Assembly (NCBI RefSeq): GCF_001886735.1
Contig: NZ_CP018076.1
Span: 496,001 to 560,000, forward strand
Length of the DNA: 64,000 nt
Direction: 5' to 3'
Origin: Sulfitobacter alexandrii
GTDB taxonomy: Bacteria > Pseudomonadota > Alphaproteobacteria > Rhodobacterales > Rhodobacteraceae
Positions within the stretch are counted from its first letter, which is position 1. Each line of letters starts with the position of its first letter. The position numbers and the translations under genes were made by a program. Of this stretch, positions 54,299 to 62,553 are shown piece by piece. The notes beneath the pieces are model-generated. The model saw nothing but the letters and a program-made list of their open reading frames with translations. It did no database searches and was not told the DNA's origin.

Positions 54299-55384
54299 TT
54301 GAACGGAGCGAAAACGCTGGAACAAGTCATCGCGGATATGTGGAACAGCGCCGAAAGGCTGGAGGTCGAGCCGTGGGCATCCGTAGATGCCTTTCGCTCG
54401 GGCACCTCGCACGCGTTCGACGATCCGCTTGTCGCGGCGCTGATGTCCCTCGCACCGCTGAAACGCCTGAAGGGTATCGGATTTCTTGGGGCGATCGATT
54501 ATCTGCGTCATGGTTCGGGTCGTGCCGGTCATCGCCGCCGGCACAACCGGCTGGAGCACTCGCTCGGTGTCGCTCACTTGGCTAACGTCTACGCGCGAGA
54601 GGTCGGTCTACCGGATAATCGACGTCGCCTGCTGCTTGCCGCATCGCTGCTACACGATGTCGGTCACGGACCGCTTTCACATACGCTGGAGCCGGTGTTC
54701 TCGGACGCCTTCGGGATCGACCACCATAGTGTCACGCGCGACCTAATCACGGGTGACCGGCGCGCAGGCTTGGGCATCGCCGAAGTGTTGGCGGCGGAAC
54801 AGGTTGATATTGAGGAGGTCTTGGCACTCATCGACGGCGAACATGACGGCGACGTTGGCTTCTTATTCTCCAACCAGATCAATCTCGACACGCTCGAGGG
54901 AATCATGCGGTGCCGCGCGTTCATTGCGCCGCGTCCGGCTTATCGCGGGGCGGAACGGATCGCGTTGCTTTGGGCGCGAGGTGACCATACAGCCGAGGGT
55001 GCATTCGATGAGTTCTGGCGATTGAAGCACGACATCTACACGCTCTTCATCGGTGGACCGGCCGGCGCGGCGCTCGACACGTTGGCGCAGACCTACATGC
55101 GAGAGCATCTGTCGCAGTTCTCGCCCGACGATTTTCTCATCAGCGAGACGATGCTTTTACGGCGTCATTCGGAACTGCACGGATACCTGAAAGTCGCTGC
55201 GCGGTCGCAGGAGAAGCTGCGCGAGGTCGTTCCGAAGGGATGGCTGAGAGCGCCGGTCGAGCGGCGCAGGCGGGAGTTCTTCATCGAGAAGGACACGCGG
55301 CTCGTGAACAACGCAGCGATCAACTTCCGGTATCGGCAAACGAAGACGCGCAGCGCCACCACCTTGGCAGATTTGTTGGACTGA
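54299..55384 (+). CDS. HD-domain phosphohydrolase (dNTPase-like)
   Basis: A 361-residue protein starting at a TTG with AAGGGA 5 bp upstream. The metal site of the HD superfamily is visible: H82 and H87 (RHNRLEHSLGVAHLA), H119-D120 (LLHDVGHGPLSHTLE) and D197 (NLDTLEG). The arrangement is that of SAMHD1/dGTPase-type phosphohydrolases that cut nucleoside triphosphates. It begins 152 bp after the Argonaute gene and is followed, 4 bp after its stop, by the nucleotidyltransferase, so it opens a second operon or extends the first. A role in nucleotide depletion or in signal degradation is inferred. Confidence 0.85.
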   Translation: MNGAKTLEQVIADMWNSAERLEVEPWASVDAFRSGTSHAFDDPLVAALMSLAPLKRLKGIGFLGAIDYLRHGSGRAGHRRRHNRLEHSLGVAHLANVYAREVGLPDNRRRLLLAASLLHDVGHGPLSHTLEPVFSDAFGIDHHSVTRDLITGDRRAGLGIAEVLAAEQVDIEEVLALIDGEHDGDVGFLFSNQINLDTLEGIMRCRAFIAPRPAYRGAERIALLWARGDHTAEGAFDEFWRLKHDIYTLFIGGPAGAALDTLAQTYMREHLSQFSPDDFLISETMLLRRHSELHGYLKVAARSQEKLREVVPKGWLRAPVERRRREFFIEKDTRLVNNAAINFRYRQTKTRSATTLADLLD

Positions 55385-55388
55385 CCCC

Positions 55389-56366
55389 ATGCCTAAAATC
55401 AAACGACTGACCACGGCGGACCAAGTCCGAGATGTACTCGGACGCGCGCGTGCTGAAGCGGACCGTCAACTCGAAGCTATGCGGGCCGCGGCGAAGTACG
55501 TCATACCATACGATGCCGGTGTGATCGTGGGCGTGAATGGCTCGGTTGCAAGACGGGAAGTCACCAGTGGTTCCGACGTCGATCTTTTCTTCCTGACGAC
55601 GAGGGACGATGCGGAGGCGGCTCGCCCCATTCAAGAAGCTTTCCGCGACCGGCTTCGGGCGGATGGTGTGAAGATGCCCGCGCATGGGGGCGTGTTCGAA
55701 AATCCGCTCAGTGTGAAGGATATTTTATCCAACATCGGCGGCGATGCTGACACGAACGCCTATCTCACCCGCCGGATGCTGTACCTGCTGGAAGGCGAGT
55801 GGCTACATGATCGGCCTGCATTCGAGAACCTGCGCGAGAAACTCATCGGCCACTATGTTCGCGACTCGCTGGAGGATCGTAAGCTCTGCCGCTACCTGCT
55901 GAACGACGTAATCCGGTATTGGCGGACCATCTGCGTGGACTTCGAGGAGAAGACGGCAGATGGGGATAAACCGCGAGCGATACGTCTCGTAAAACTGCGG
56001 TTCGCGCGAATGATGCTCTACTTCGGTGGGGTTGCAGCGATCGCCCGCACCGACGACGACGTGCCCGCGGCGACAAAACGGGACATGCTGCTCGAGACCT
56101 TCGCGATGCCTCCGGCAGACCGCCTAACGCAGGCGTTTGGTGACGCCGAGATGGAAGCCCCACTCGCGGCCTATGCTACGTTCCTCAATGCCATCGACGA
56201 CACAGCAATCCGCGACGCGCTGGAGCGCGATGGGCATGAGGGGCTCGAAACGATCGAGTACCAAGAATTGCTCGAGGTAGCTCGGGAATTCCGGCAAGGG
56301 CTTCAGGATGTCCTGGTGGGGCCTGAGGGCCTCCGAGGCAGGATCGGTTCGGCACTCTTGCTGTGA
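55389..56366 (+). CDS. Pol-beta-type nucleotidyltransferase
   Basis: A 325-residue protein with the nucleotidyltransferase signature GVNGSVARREVTSGSDVDLF: GS at 51-52 and metal-binding D63 and D65. The remaining 200 residues are helical with TNAYLTRRMLYLLEGEWL and KLCRYLLNDVIRYWRTICVDFEE, which resembles the helical domain of GlnD/DUF294-type or minimal nucleotidyltransferases. It could add a nucleotide to a protein, tRNA or small molecule; the substrate is unknown. The next gene starts inside its stop codon (GTGA), so tight coupling with the phosphatase is expected. Confidence 0.82.
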   Translation: MPKIKRLTTADQVRDVLGRARAEADRQLEAMRAAAKYVIPYDAGVIVGVNGSVARREVTSGSDVDLFFLTTRDDAEAARPIQEAFRDRLRADGVKMPAHGGVFENPLSVKDILSNIGGDADTNAYLTRRMLYLLEGEWLHDRPAFENLREKLIGHYVRDSLEDRKLCRYLLNDVIRYWRTICVDFEEKTADGDKPRAIRLVKLRFARMMLYFGGVAAIARTDDDVPAATKRDMLLETFAMPPADRLTQAFGDAEMEAPLAAYATFLNAIDDTAIRDALERDGHEGLETIEYQELLEVAREFRQGLQDVLVGPEGLRGRIGSALLL

Positions 56367-56896
56367 CGGCGGTGAACGCTGAGCGAATCTTGGTCTTGGT
56401 GCGACATGCGCCGACGGCGTGGAACCGCGACGGTCTCGTAATGGGTCAAACCGACATTCCCTTGGACGCGATGGGACGCCATGAAGCGACCATCGCTGCG
56501 TATACGGCGGGCCTTCAAGGCATGAGCATAGATGGTCTCTTCTGCAGTCCGATGAAACGATGTGTCCAGACGGCGGAGGCGCTTGGCATCGTTCTCGACT
56601 TGGAGACGCAGTTGGTGCCGGGGTTGAAAGAGCGCGGTTGGGGCCCTTTCGAAGGACAGCCGAAGAGTGAGCGCAGTCGCGGCTCCGAGGCCCAGGGCGT
56701 CGAGGATCTCTACGACCTGACGATCCGCGTAGCTGAGGCGCTTTGCTGGATCGGGGAGCGTGCAACCACGCCTCTGATCGTGACTCATTCTGGTGTCATT
56801 CGCGTAGCACTCGCGAGAAGCGGTCAGTCGTCTGATGCGCGGGTCCCGCATCTAACGCCAATACGCGTTAGGTGGAAGCCGACGGCGAGAAAGTAG
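56363..56896 (+). CDS. Histidine phosphatase superfamily protein
   Basis: A 177-residue protein of the phosphoglycerate-mutase-like fold. The phospho-histidine motif is RH at 14-15 (VLVRHAPTAWN; the third residue is Ala instead of Gly), with R66 (SPMKRCVQTAE), E90 (LKERGWGPFEG) and H142 (VTHSGVIR) completing the site. Such enzymes remove phosphates from sugars, nucleotides or proteins. The GTG start overlaps the nucleotidyltransferase stop. As last gene of the HD-nucleotidyltransferase-phosphatase operon it might reverse or complete the reaction of its partners. Confidence 0.85.
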   Translation: MTAVNAERILVLVRHAPTAWNRDGLVMGQTDIPLDAMGRHEATIAAYTAGLQGMSIDGLFCSPMKRCVQTAEALGIVLDLETQLVPGLKERGWGPFEGQPKSERSRGSEAQGVEDLYDLTIRVAEALCWIGERATTPLIVTHSGVIRVALARSGQSSDARVPHLTPIRVRWKPTARK

Positions 56897-56916
56897 GCGC
56901 GACCCTTGGGTCGCGC
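56897..56916 (+). terminator. Palindrome at the end of the phosphatase gene
   Basis: GCGCGACCC-TT-GGGTCGCGC starts directly after the stop codon. No T-run follows. A second, weaker hairpin (CCGAGGC/GCCTCGG) is at 56944-56964. Likely the end of the operon. Confidence 0.45.
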
Positions 56917-57740
56917 ACTTCAAGGGTGCGTCTCTTCGCAGTGCCGAGGCCTCTGGAGCCTCGGCCCGGGGGCGGGATGCTGGCGTCAGCCGCCTCGCCG
57001 CCGAACGGCGCCCCCTCCATTGCGCGGGGCTCGAAGGCCACCAGCTCCGTCGAACCGATGGGAAAACCCAGCTTTACCGACAGGCAGCTCGAGCTATCCT
57101 CCCGGGTATTCTCGAAAATCGTGGTCACCTAGGCGTCACGTATCCTGTCGTCTGGGGGCCGTCGAGGTCTTCAATGCGGCAAAAAGCGAAGTTGCCGAGC
57201 CGGGCCATCATTTCGACAGCGATCTTAGCAATATCGTCATACCTCTCTCGGTCATACTGATCCGTCGTGAAGAACTCACCTGTCGATGCGAGTGACTGAA
57301 GTCGCTTTGCGTATTCAAGTCATAGGTCTTCCATGTCTGTCAAATTGCGATCCTCAAGGCTTTATGCGTTGCAACATTAACCTACGCGAAGCGGACGTCG
57401 CCGTCCCGTATGTCCTGCTCAGTGGACCTTGGCCGTCGGAAAATGCTGCGCGTCTCGCGAACGACCGCTTCGGTGAAGCTGCGCCGGAGCGTTGTCACGC
57501 ATTCCCAAAGGCGGCGAAGGGCCGATCTTGTCGCGCCGGCCCCTGCTGCAAACCCAAACACTCCGCCATCAGCGCGGTCAATGTCGGGCTTGGAGCTCCC
57601 ATTCGTGGCTTCGACCGGGACGAACTAGTCGGTGCGTCTAGTAGAAGACAGCAGTGCTGTGCTTCGGATAGAAGGACTAGATCAGCGATGGTTTGCGTTG
57701 CTCGAACGTAAATGTATATATTATGCACGACCTGGTTGGA
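56917..57740. other. Gene-poor right end of the island
   Basis: About 820 bp. Open frames exist on both strands (for example 56872-57132 and 57286-57711) but overlap the previous gene or have no protein character. I see no excisionase or RNA gene. Confidence 0.4.
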
Positions 57741-57789
57741 TGGATTGAAAATCCTCGTGTCGGTGGTTCGATTCCGCCCCCGGGCACCA
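57741..57789 (+). repeat. attR: right copy of the 49-bp direct repeat
   Basis: Identical to 18385-18433, the 3' part of tRNA-Phe. There is no 5' half, so it is not a functional tRNA gene. Confidence 0.93.
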
Positions 57790-57929
57790 TATTAAAAATA
57801 TCAAACGCGAATTAGGTCTTTGTCCCAGATTTTGTCCCACTAGCGGACGTGTCGGGAAATGGCGCTTTTGTCGTGGCTCCGTGCTCCTGCCAGTCTGCGA
57901 GAGATCTCTCGGGGCCCGCCCCGAAACGG

Positions 57930-58727
57930 TCAGGCGCGGGGTTCGTCCATTTGGGTCACGCCCGCCAGTGCCGAAATCTCGCCCGAGATCGCGCCGGCTG
58001 TCGCGAGCAGATCCTGGTGGTAGAGGTCGTAGGCCCGGTCGAAGCGCATGGCGGTCGAGGCCCAGATGATGGTGATTGCCGCCACGACCTTGCCGTGGTG
58101 ATAGATCGGGGCAGAGAGGCTCTCGGTTTCGCTGACATAGTCCTCCCGTCTGAAACCGACGCCGAGCTGCCGGGTCTGTTCGAGCACGCGGGCGAGGGGG
58201 CCGTCACGCAGGATGAGCGGCAGGGGTTCGTTCCGCTCCTCCGCGATAATGCGGACGATCTCTTCACTCTCTTCCGGCGGCAGGAACGCCAGATGCGCGC
58301 GCCCCGAGGCTGTTTCGGGAATGGGCAGCTTGCGGCCCACCATGCCGTGATTCACCGCGTAGGGGCTGATGCTGTGGGTCGATTCCCGCACTTCCATCCG
58401 GTATTCGCGCATGGTCATGAGGTCGATCGGCCAGAGGATGCGCCGCCCCAGCTGTATCATCTTGGGGATCGCGACCTGGCAGACCCAGTCCTCGTCGCGG
58501 AACCCCGAACTGAGCGATTTGGTGTGCAGCGTCGGGCGCCATTTCTCGGACGACCGGTCGCGAATGACGAGTTCCATTTCCTCGAGCGTTTCCAGAAGCC
58601 GGTAGACCGACGCGCGGGGAATTCCCGTGGCAGCCGCGATTTCGGAGGGCTTCAGCCCGTTGTTCTGATTGATCGTCTGGAGGACGCTGACGCCGCGTTT
58701 AAGCGACCGGATGGTTGAGTCTGAAAT
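57930..58727 (-). CDS. IclR-family transcriptional regulator with non-standard start codon
   Basis: A regulator of about 265 residues. The N-terminal winged HTH is clear when the frame is read upstream of the first ATG at 58577: SLKRGVSVLQTINQNNG, LKPSEIAAATGIPRASVYRL. The effector domain (MTMREYRMEVRES, PIPETASGRAHLAFLP, SAPIYHHGKVVAAI) is complete. The frame is open from the preceding stop to the HTH but contains no ATG, GTG or TTG. ATT at 58725-58727, with GAGGTG 5 bp upstream, gives the expected N-terminus; CTG at about 58752 is another choice. It diverges from the aromatic-degradation operon and presumably controls it. Confidence 0.88.
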   Translation of the reverse strand: MSDSTIRSLKRGVSVLQTINQNNGLKPSEIAAATGIPRASVYRLLETLEEMELVIRDRSSEKWRPTLHTKSLSSGFRDEDWVCQVAIPKMIQLGRRILWPIDLMTMREYRMEVRESTHSISPYAVNHGMVGRKLPIPETASGRAHLAFLPPEESEEIVRIIAEERNEPLPLILRDGPLARVLEQTRQLGVGFRREDYVSETESLSAPIYHHGKVVAAITIIWASTAMRFDRAYDLYHQDLLATAGAISGEISALAGVTQMDEPRA

Positions 58728-58792
58728 CTTGACACCTCGGGGTTGGGTAGCATTCAGGGTTTCATGTCGTTCTAGCCCAGTAAAGCCGCCTT

Positions 58793-58828
58793 GTCCGCTT
58801 GGCGGGCAGATGTGTTCGCCAAGCGGAC
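58793..58828. promoter_or_regulatory. Perfect 12-bp inverted repeat between the IclR gene and the catabolic operon
   Basis: GTCCGCTTGGCG, a 12-bp spacer, then CGCCAAGCGGAC. It lies 95 bp before the dioxygenase start and about 66 bp upstream of the regulator start. A natural IclR-family operator candidate; an RNA hairpin is the alternative. Confidence 0.6.
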
Positions 58829-58922
58829 GCTCGATGCAAAATTGCGGAACCGGGCAGGGGAGGCGCCTAGGAATGGCCCGAGCAGAGGTTCACGCTTCGC
58901 TGCCCAACGGAGGATCGGCAAT

Positions 58923-59903
58923 ATGACATTGAAGTCCCTTGGCTATATCGGGGTGAACTCTTCCAGGACGGCGGACTGGAGTTCCTTTGCCACTGATCTT
59001 CTTGGCATGCAGCAGGTCGATCGCGGCGGCAGCAGCCGGGCGTTCCGGATGGACGACCGCAAGCAGCGCCTGATCGTGACGGGCGAGGGCGAGGACAACC
59101 TGGCGTTCATGGGGTGGGAAGTGGACACGCCGGATGATCTGGACCGGCTTGCGTCGAAGCTCGAGAATGCCGGGGTCGAGGTGACCTGGCACGGAAGCGC
59201 GCTGGCGGATCAGCGTCACGTTGCGCGCCTCATTTCCTTCCACGATCCGGATGGCAATTGCATCGAGGTCTTCAGCGGCCCGGAGATCGCGAGCGACCCC
59301 TTCGTGCCGGGGCGGCCGATTTCGGGGTTCAAGACCGGCACGCTCGGGATGGGTCACGCCGTGCTGCACGTCGAGAACGTGGAGGGGCTGCTCGAATTCT
59401 ACCGGGACTTGCTGGGTTTCAGCGTCACCGACTACGGGCTGACGCCCTATCCGCTGTATTTCTTCCATATCAACGGCCGGCATCACAGCTTTGCCATGGT
59501 CGGTTCCGGGCGCAAGGGGCTGCACCATTTCATGGTCGAGCTGCAGATGCTCGACGATGTGGGGCAGGCCTACGACATCGCCGAGGCGGAGAAAGATCGC
59601 GTTGCCTACACGCTGGGCCGTCATTCCAACGATCACATGATGAGCTTCTACGCCAACTCGCCCTCCGGTTTCTTCGTGGAATACGGCTGGGGCGCGCAGG
59701 TGATCGACCCCGCCACCTGGGAGCCGTTCGAGACGCACGAAGGGCCGTCGACATGGGGCCACGAGCGCGTGCATCTCCCCGAGGATTCCGAGGTCCGGCA
59801 GCGGATGCGCGACATGCGGATGAACAACGCCAGGACCGGCTTCCGGGCCGCCGACCCGGTGCCGAACTGTGCCTGGCTCGACACTGTCGTGCATCGCGAG
59901 TGA
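58923..59903 (+). CDS. Type I extradiol ring-cleavage dioxygenase
   Basis: A 326-residue two-module vicinal-oxygen-chelate enzyme, started at the ATG at 58923 with GGAGG 9 bp upstream. The Fe(II) ligands are H145 (MGHAVLHVENV), H202 (LHHFMVEL) and E253 (FVEYGWG), as in BphC-type 2,3-dihydroxybiphenyl or catechol 2,3-dioxygenases. It opens a catechol-type ring next to one hydroxyl to give a yellow ring-fission product. It is the first gene of the operon. The exact catechol is not predictable. Confidence 0.93.
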   Translation: MTLKSLGYIGVNSSRTADWSSFATDLLGMQQVDRGGSSRAFRMDDRKQRLIVTGEGEDNLAFMGWEVDTPDDLDRLASKLENAGVEVTWHGSALADQRHVARLISFHDPDGNCIEVFSGPEIASDPFVPGRPISGFKTGTLGMGHAVLHVENVEGLLEFYRDLLGFSVTDYGLTPYPLYFFHINGRHHSFAMVGSGRKGLHHFMVELQMLDDVGQAYDIAEAEKDRVAYTLGRHSNDHMMSFYANSPSGFFVEYGWGAQVIDPATWEPFETHEGPSTWGHERVHLPEDSEVRQRMRDMRMNNARTGFRAADPVPNCAWLDTVVHRE

Positions 59904-59945
59904 TCGCGCGCGGCACCGCAATGACCATGGAAAACGGAAAGTGAC

Positions 59946-60791
59946 ATGAAGATAGCTTCCTACATCTTGCCCAATGGGCAGCGCTCCTACGGAAAAGTGG
60001 ACGGCGACACCGTGACCGACGCAGGCGCCGCGCTGAAGGCCGATTTCCCCGACCTTCGGGCCCTGCTGGCCGGGGGCGCCATCGACCGTCTCGAGGCAGC
60101 CGAGGGTGCCACGGTCGCGCTCGATGATCTCACGCTGCTGCCGACGATCCCGAACCCGGACAAGATCATCTGCATCGGCCTCAACTACATGGGCCACATC
60201 AGGGAGACCGGGAAGGACAAGCCCGCAAAGCCGTCGATCTTCACGCGCTACCCGTCGACCCTCGTCGGGCACGGGGCTGCGATGATCCGGCCAAAGGTCT
60301 CGGACACGTTCGACTTCGAGGGCGAGTTCACCGTGGTCATCGGCAAGGCCGGCCGCAACATCCCCGCCGCCCGGGCGCTGGAGCATGTGGCGGGCTACAC
60401 CTGTCTCAACGACGGATCGATCCGCGAATGGCAGCGGCACACGACCCAGTTCTGGGCGGGCAAGAACTTTGACAGGAGCGGGTCGATGGGCCCGTGGCTG
60501 GTGACGGCGGACGAGATCCCCGATCCGGCCACGCAGAAGATGGAGACCCGCCTGAACGGCGAGGTCGTGCAATCGACCCCGATCTCGGACCTCGCCTTCT
60601 CGATCCCGGAGCTGATCGAATATCTGTCCACCGTGACCGAGCTGCTTCCCGGCGACGTGATCGCGACAGGCACGCCCAGCGGGGTCGGCGCGTTCCGCGA
60701 GCCGAAACTCTGGATGAAGCCCGGCGACCGCATCGAGATCGACATCAGCGGGATCGGCATCCTGTCCAATCCGATCGAAGACGAGGCCTGA
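59946..60791 (+). CDS. Fumarylacetoacetate hydrolase-family enzyme
   Basis: A 281-residue protein with the FAH fold: KIICIGLNYMGHIRE (about 70-85), metal-binding acidic residues in FDFEGEFTVVIG, and VIATGTPSGVG near the C-terminus. The family includes hydratases and hydrolases that process ring-fission products such as acylpyruvates. Its place directly after the extradiol dioxygenase suggests it acts on the cleaved ring. It begins 42 bp after the dioxygenase stop with GGAAAG upstream. Confidence 0.9.
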   Translation: MKIASYILPNGQRSYGKVDGDTVTDAGAALKADFPDLRALLAGGAIDRLEAAEGATVALDDLTLLPTIPNPDKIICIGLNYMGHIRETGKDKPAKPSIFTRYPSTLVGHGAAMIRPKVSDTFDFEGEFTVVIGKAGRNIPAARALEHVAGYTCLNDGSIREWQRHTTQFWAGKNFDRSGSMGPWLVTADEIPDPATQKMETRLNGEVVQSTPISDLAFSIPELIEYLSTVTELLPGDVIATGTPSGVGAFREPKLWMKPGDRIEIDISGIGILSNPIEDEA

Positions 60792-60822
60792 GCGCCCGCA
60801 CCGTACGAAGGAAAACCCAGAC

Positions 60823-62541
60823 ATGACGACACCTACGGTTGATATCGCGATCGTGGGCGGGGGGCCCGTCGGCCTGACGGCAGCGAACCTCGCCGGTCAC
60901 CTCGGCCTCTCGACCGCGCTTTTCGAGCGCAACGACGCCACGTCGTTCCATCCGAGAGGCCATGTCCTGAACACGCGGACGATGGAGATCTGGCGGCAGG
61001 TCGGCATGGAGAGCGCGATCAACGACGCCGCGCTGCCGATCGAGCGGCACGCGGGCATAGGGTTCGTCACCAGCCTTGCTGGAGAGGAGATCGGCCACAT
61101 CCAGACCCGCGGCGACGCGGTCCGGGACCGGCTCGAACGCAGCTGGAGCCCCGCGCTCAAGAGATCCTGCCCGCAGGACGTCATCGAGCCGATCCTGCGC
61201 CGGCATGCGGACCGGCGGGAGAGTGTGGAACTGGCGTTCGGGACCGAGGTCACCGGCCTCGAACGGGATGGCGAGGGCTACCGGCTGCGCTGGGTCGACC
61301 GCGACGGGCAGGCGGGAGAGACTTTTGCAAGGTACCTGATCGGTGCCGACGGTCCGCGCAGCTTCGTCCGCGAGTGGCTGGGCATAGAGATGCACGGGCG
61401 GTCGATGGGCCAGCAGATGGGCGTCTATTTCCATGCCGATCTGTGGAAGTTCATCGAGACGCGGCCTTACCTGCTCTGGTGGGTCTACAACGCGCGGACG
61501 ACCGGCGTGCTGATCGCCATGGATGGCCGAAACCGCTGGACCTTCAATTTCGCCTACGGCGCGGAGGAGTCCCGCCACGACTTCTCCGAGGAGCGGTGTC
61601 TTGAACTGATCCGCGCCGCGATCGGCGAAGATGTCCCGGTCGAGATCCGGAGCATCATGCCGTGGCGGATGCAGGCGCGCATCGCCGAGCGGATGGGAAA
61701 AGGCCGGGCGTTTCTGGCCGGCGATGCCGCGCATCCGCTGCCGCCGACGGGCGGGCAGGGCATGAACACAGGCGTGGCCGATGTTCACAACCTCGTCTGG
61801 AAGATCGCGATGGTGATCCGGGGCGTGGCGCCCGAGGCGCTTCTGGACAGTTACGATCTGGAACGGCGGCCCGTCGCGACCTTCAACGTCGAACAGAGCG
61901 CGCGCAACGCGGAGGCGATGGCGAAGTCCGGGCTGGCAGGCATGCTGGCGAACGACAGCGCCGTCACGCAGAACATCGAGGGACCGGAAAGTGCCGCGGT
62001 CCGCGCGCGGCTGGCCGAGGCCATCCCCAAACAGCGCGGCCACTTCGATTATCCGGGACAGACCTTCGGCTACTCCTACGACGGAGACCTGATCACGCCG
62101 GACGGCACGGCGCCCCCGCCGCTGGATATCGAGACCTACGTGCCCTCGGCCCGGCCCGGGATGCGTGCGCCGCATTTCCCGATCCTGAAGGACGGTGCCG
62201 AAGCCTCGGTCCTGAATCTGTTCGAATACGGCAGCTTCACCCTTCTTGCCGCGCCGCAGGCCGCTGACATCGCGGCGGACCTTGTCGAGGGCGCGGAGTT
62301 TCTCGGCGTGCCGTGCCGGGCGCATGTCGTGGGGCCGGGGGCCGGGGTGGAACCGGTCGGCAGCGACTGGCTCGATCTCTACGGCATCGGTCCCGCCGGG
62401 CTTGTCCTGATCAGGCCCGACGGGCACGTGGCCTGCCGCCTGCCCACGACGGACGCGTACAGCCTGAAGAACCTGACGATGGCCCTCACGGCCTCGACAG
62501 GGGCGAAGAGCCCGGCGGTGTCCGGGCAGACAGTTTCATAG
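60823..62541 (+). CDS. FAD-dependent aromatic monooxygenase (MhpA/PheA-like)
   Basis: A 572-residue class A flavoprotein hydroxylase. FAD-binding motifs: IVGGGPVGLTAAN (10-22), the DG motif LIGADGPRSFVRE (about 171-183) and the GD motif FLAGDAAHPLPPTGGQG (about 304-320). A thioredoxin-like C-terminal domain (after about 420) is of the type in MhpA and phenol hydroxylases. It would use NAD(P)H and oxygen to hydroxylate a phenolic substrate to the catechol cleaved by the preceding dioxygenase. Start ATG with AAGGAAA upstream. Confidence 0.93.
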   Translation: MTTPTVDIAIVGGGPVGLTAANLAGHLGLSTALFERNDATSFHPRGHVLNTRTMEIWRQVGMESAINDAALPIERHAGIGFVTSLAGEEIGHIQTRGDAVRDRLERSWSPALKRSCPQDVIEPILRRHADRRESVELAFGTEVTGLERDGEGYRLRWVDRDGQAGETFARYLIGADGPRSFVREWLGIEMHGRSMGQQMGVYFHADLWKFIETRPYLLWWVYNARTTGVLIAMDGRNRWTFNFAYGAEESRHDFSEERCLELIRAAIGEDVPVEIRSIMPWRMQARIAERMGKGRAFLAGDAAHPLPPTGGQGMNTGVADVHNLVWKIAMVIRGVAPEALLDSYDLERRPVATFNVEQSARNAEAMAKSGLAGMLANDSAVTQNIEGPESAAVRARLAEAIPKQRGHFDYPGQTFGYSYDGDLITPDGTAPPPLDIETYVPSARPGMRAPHFPILKDGAEASVLNLFEYGSFTLLAAPQAADIAADLVEGAEFLGVPCRAHVVGPGAGVEPVGSDWLDLYGIGPAGLVLIRPDGHVACRLPTTDAYSLKNLTMALTASTGAKSPAVSGQTVS

Positions 62542-62553
62542 CCGGAGGTACCG

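Larger units (their letters stand above)
18434..57789 (+). mobile_element. 39.4-kb genomic island integrated at tRNA-Phe
   Basis: Bounded by the 49-bp direct repeat of the tRNA-Phe 3' end. It contains a tyrosine integrase (49073-50020), a primase-like fragment, two IS3-family copies, a Rep-like gene and a recombinase-like gene. The cargo consists of an adhesin-secretion locus and an Argonaute-containing defence module. The integrase lies 7.7 kb from the right end and about 30 kb from the left, which is unusual for a simple island. It may reflect stepwise accretion or internal rearrangement. Housekeeping genes resume on the left and a catabolic operon on the right. Confidence 0.88.

Noticed and set aside
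56868..57132. Overlapping 86-codon frames on both strands after the phosphatase gene
   Set aside because: They overlap the end of the preceding gene and contain the hairpins; composition suggests non-coding DNA.
57741..57789. A second tRNA-Phe gene
   Set aside because: Only the 3' 49 nt are present; no acceptor 5' strand or D arm precedes them.
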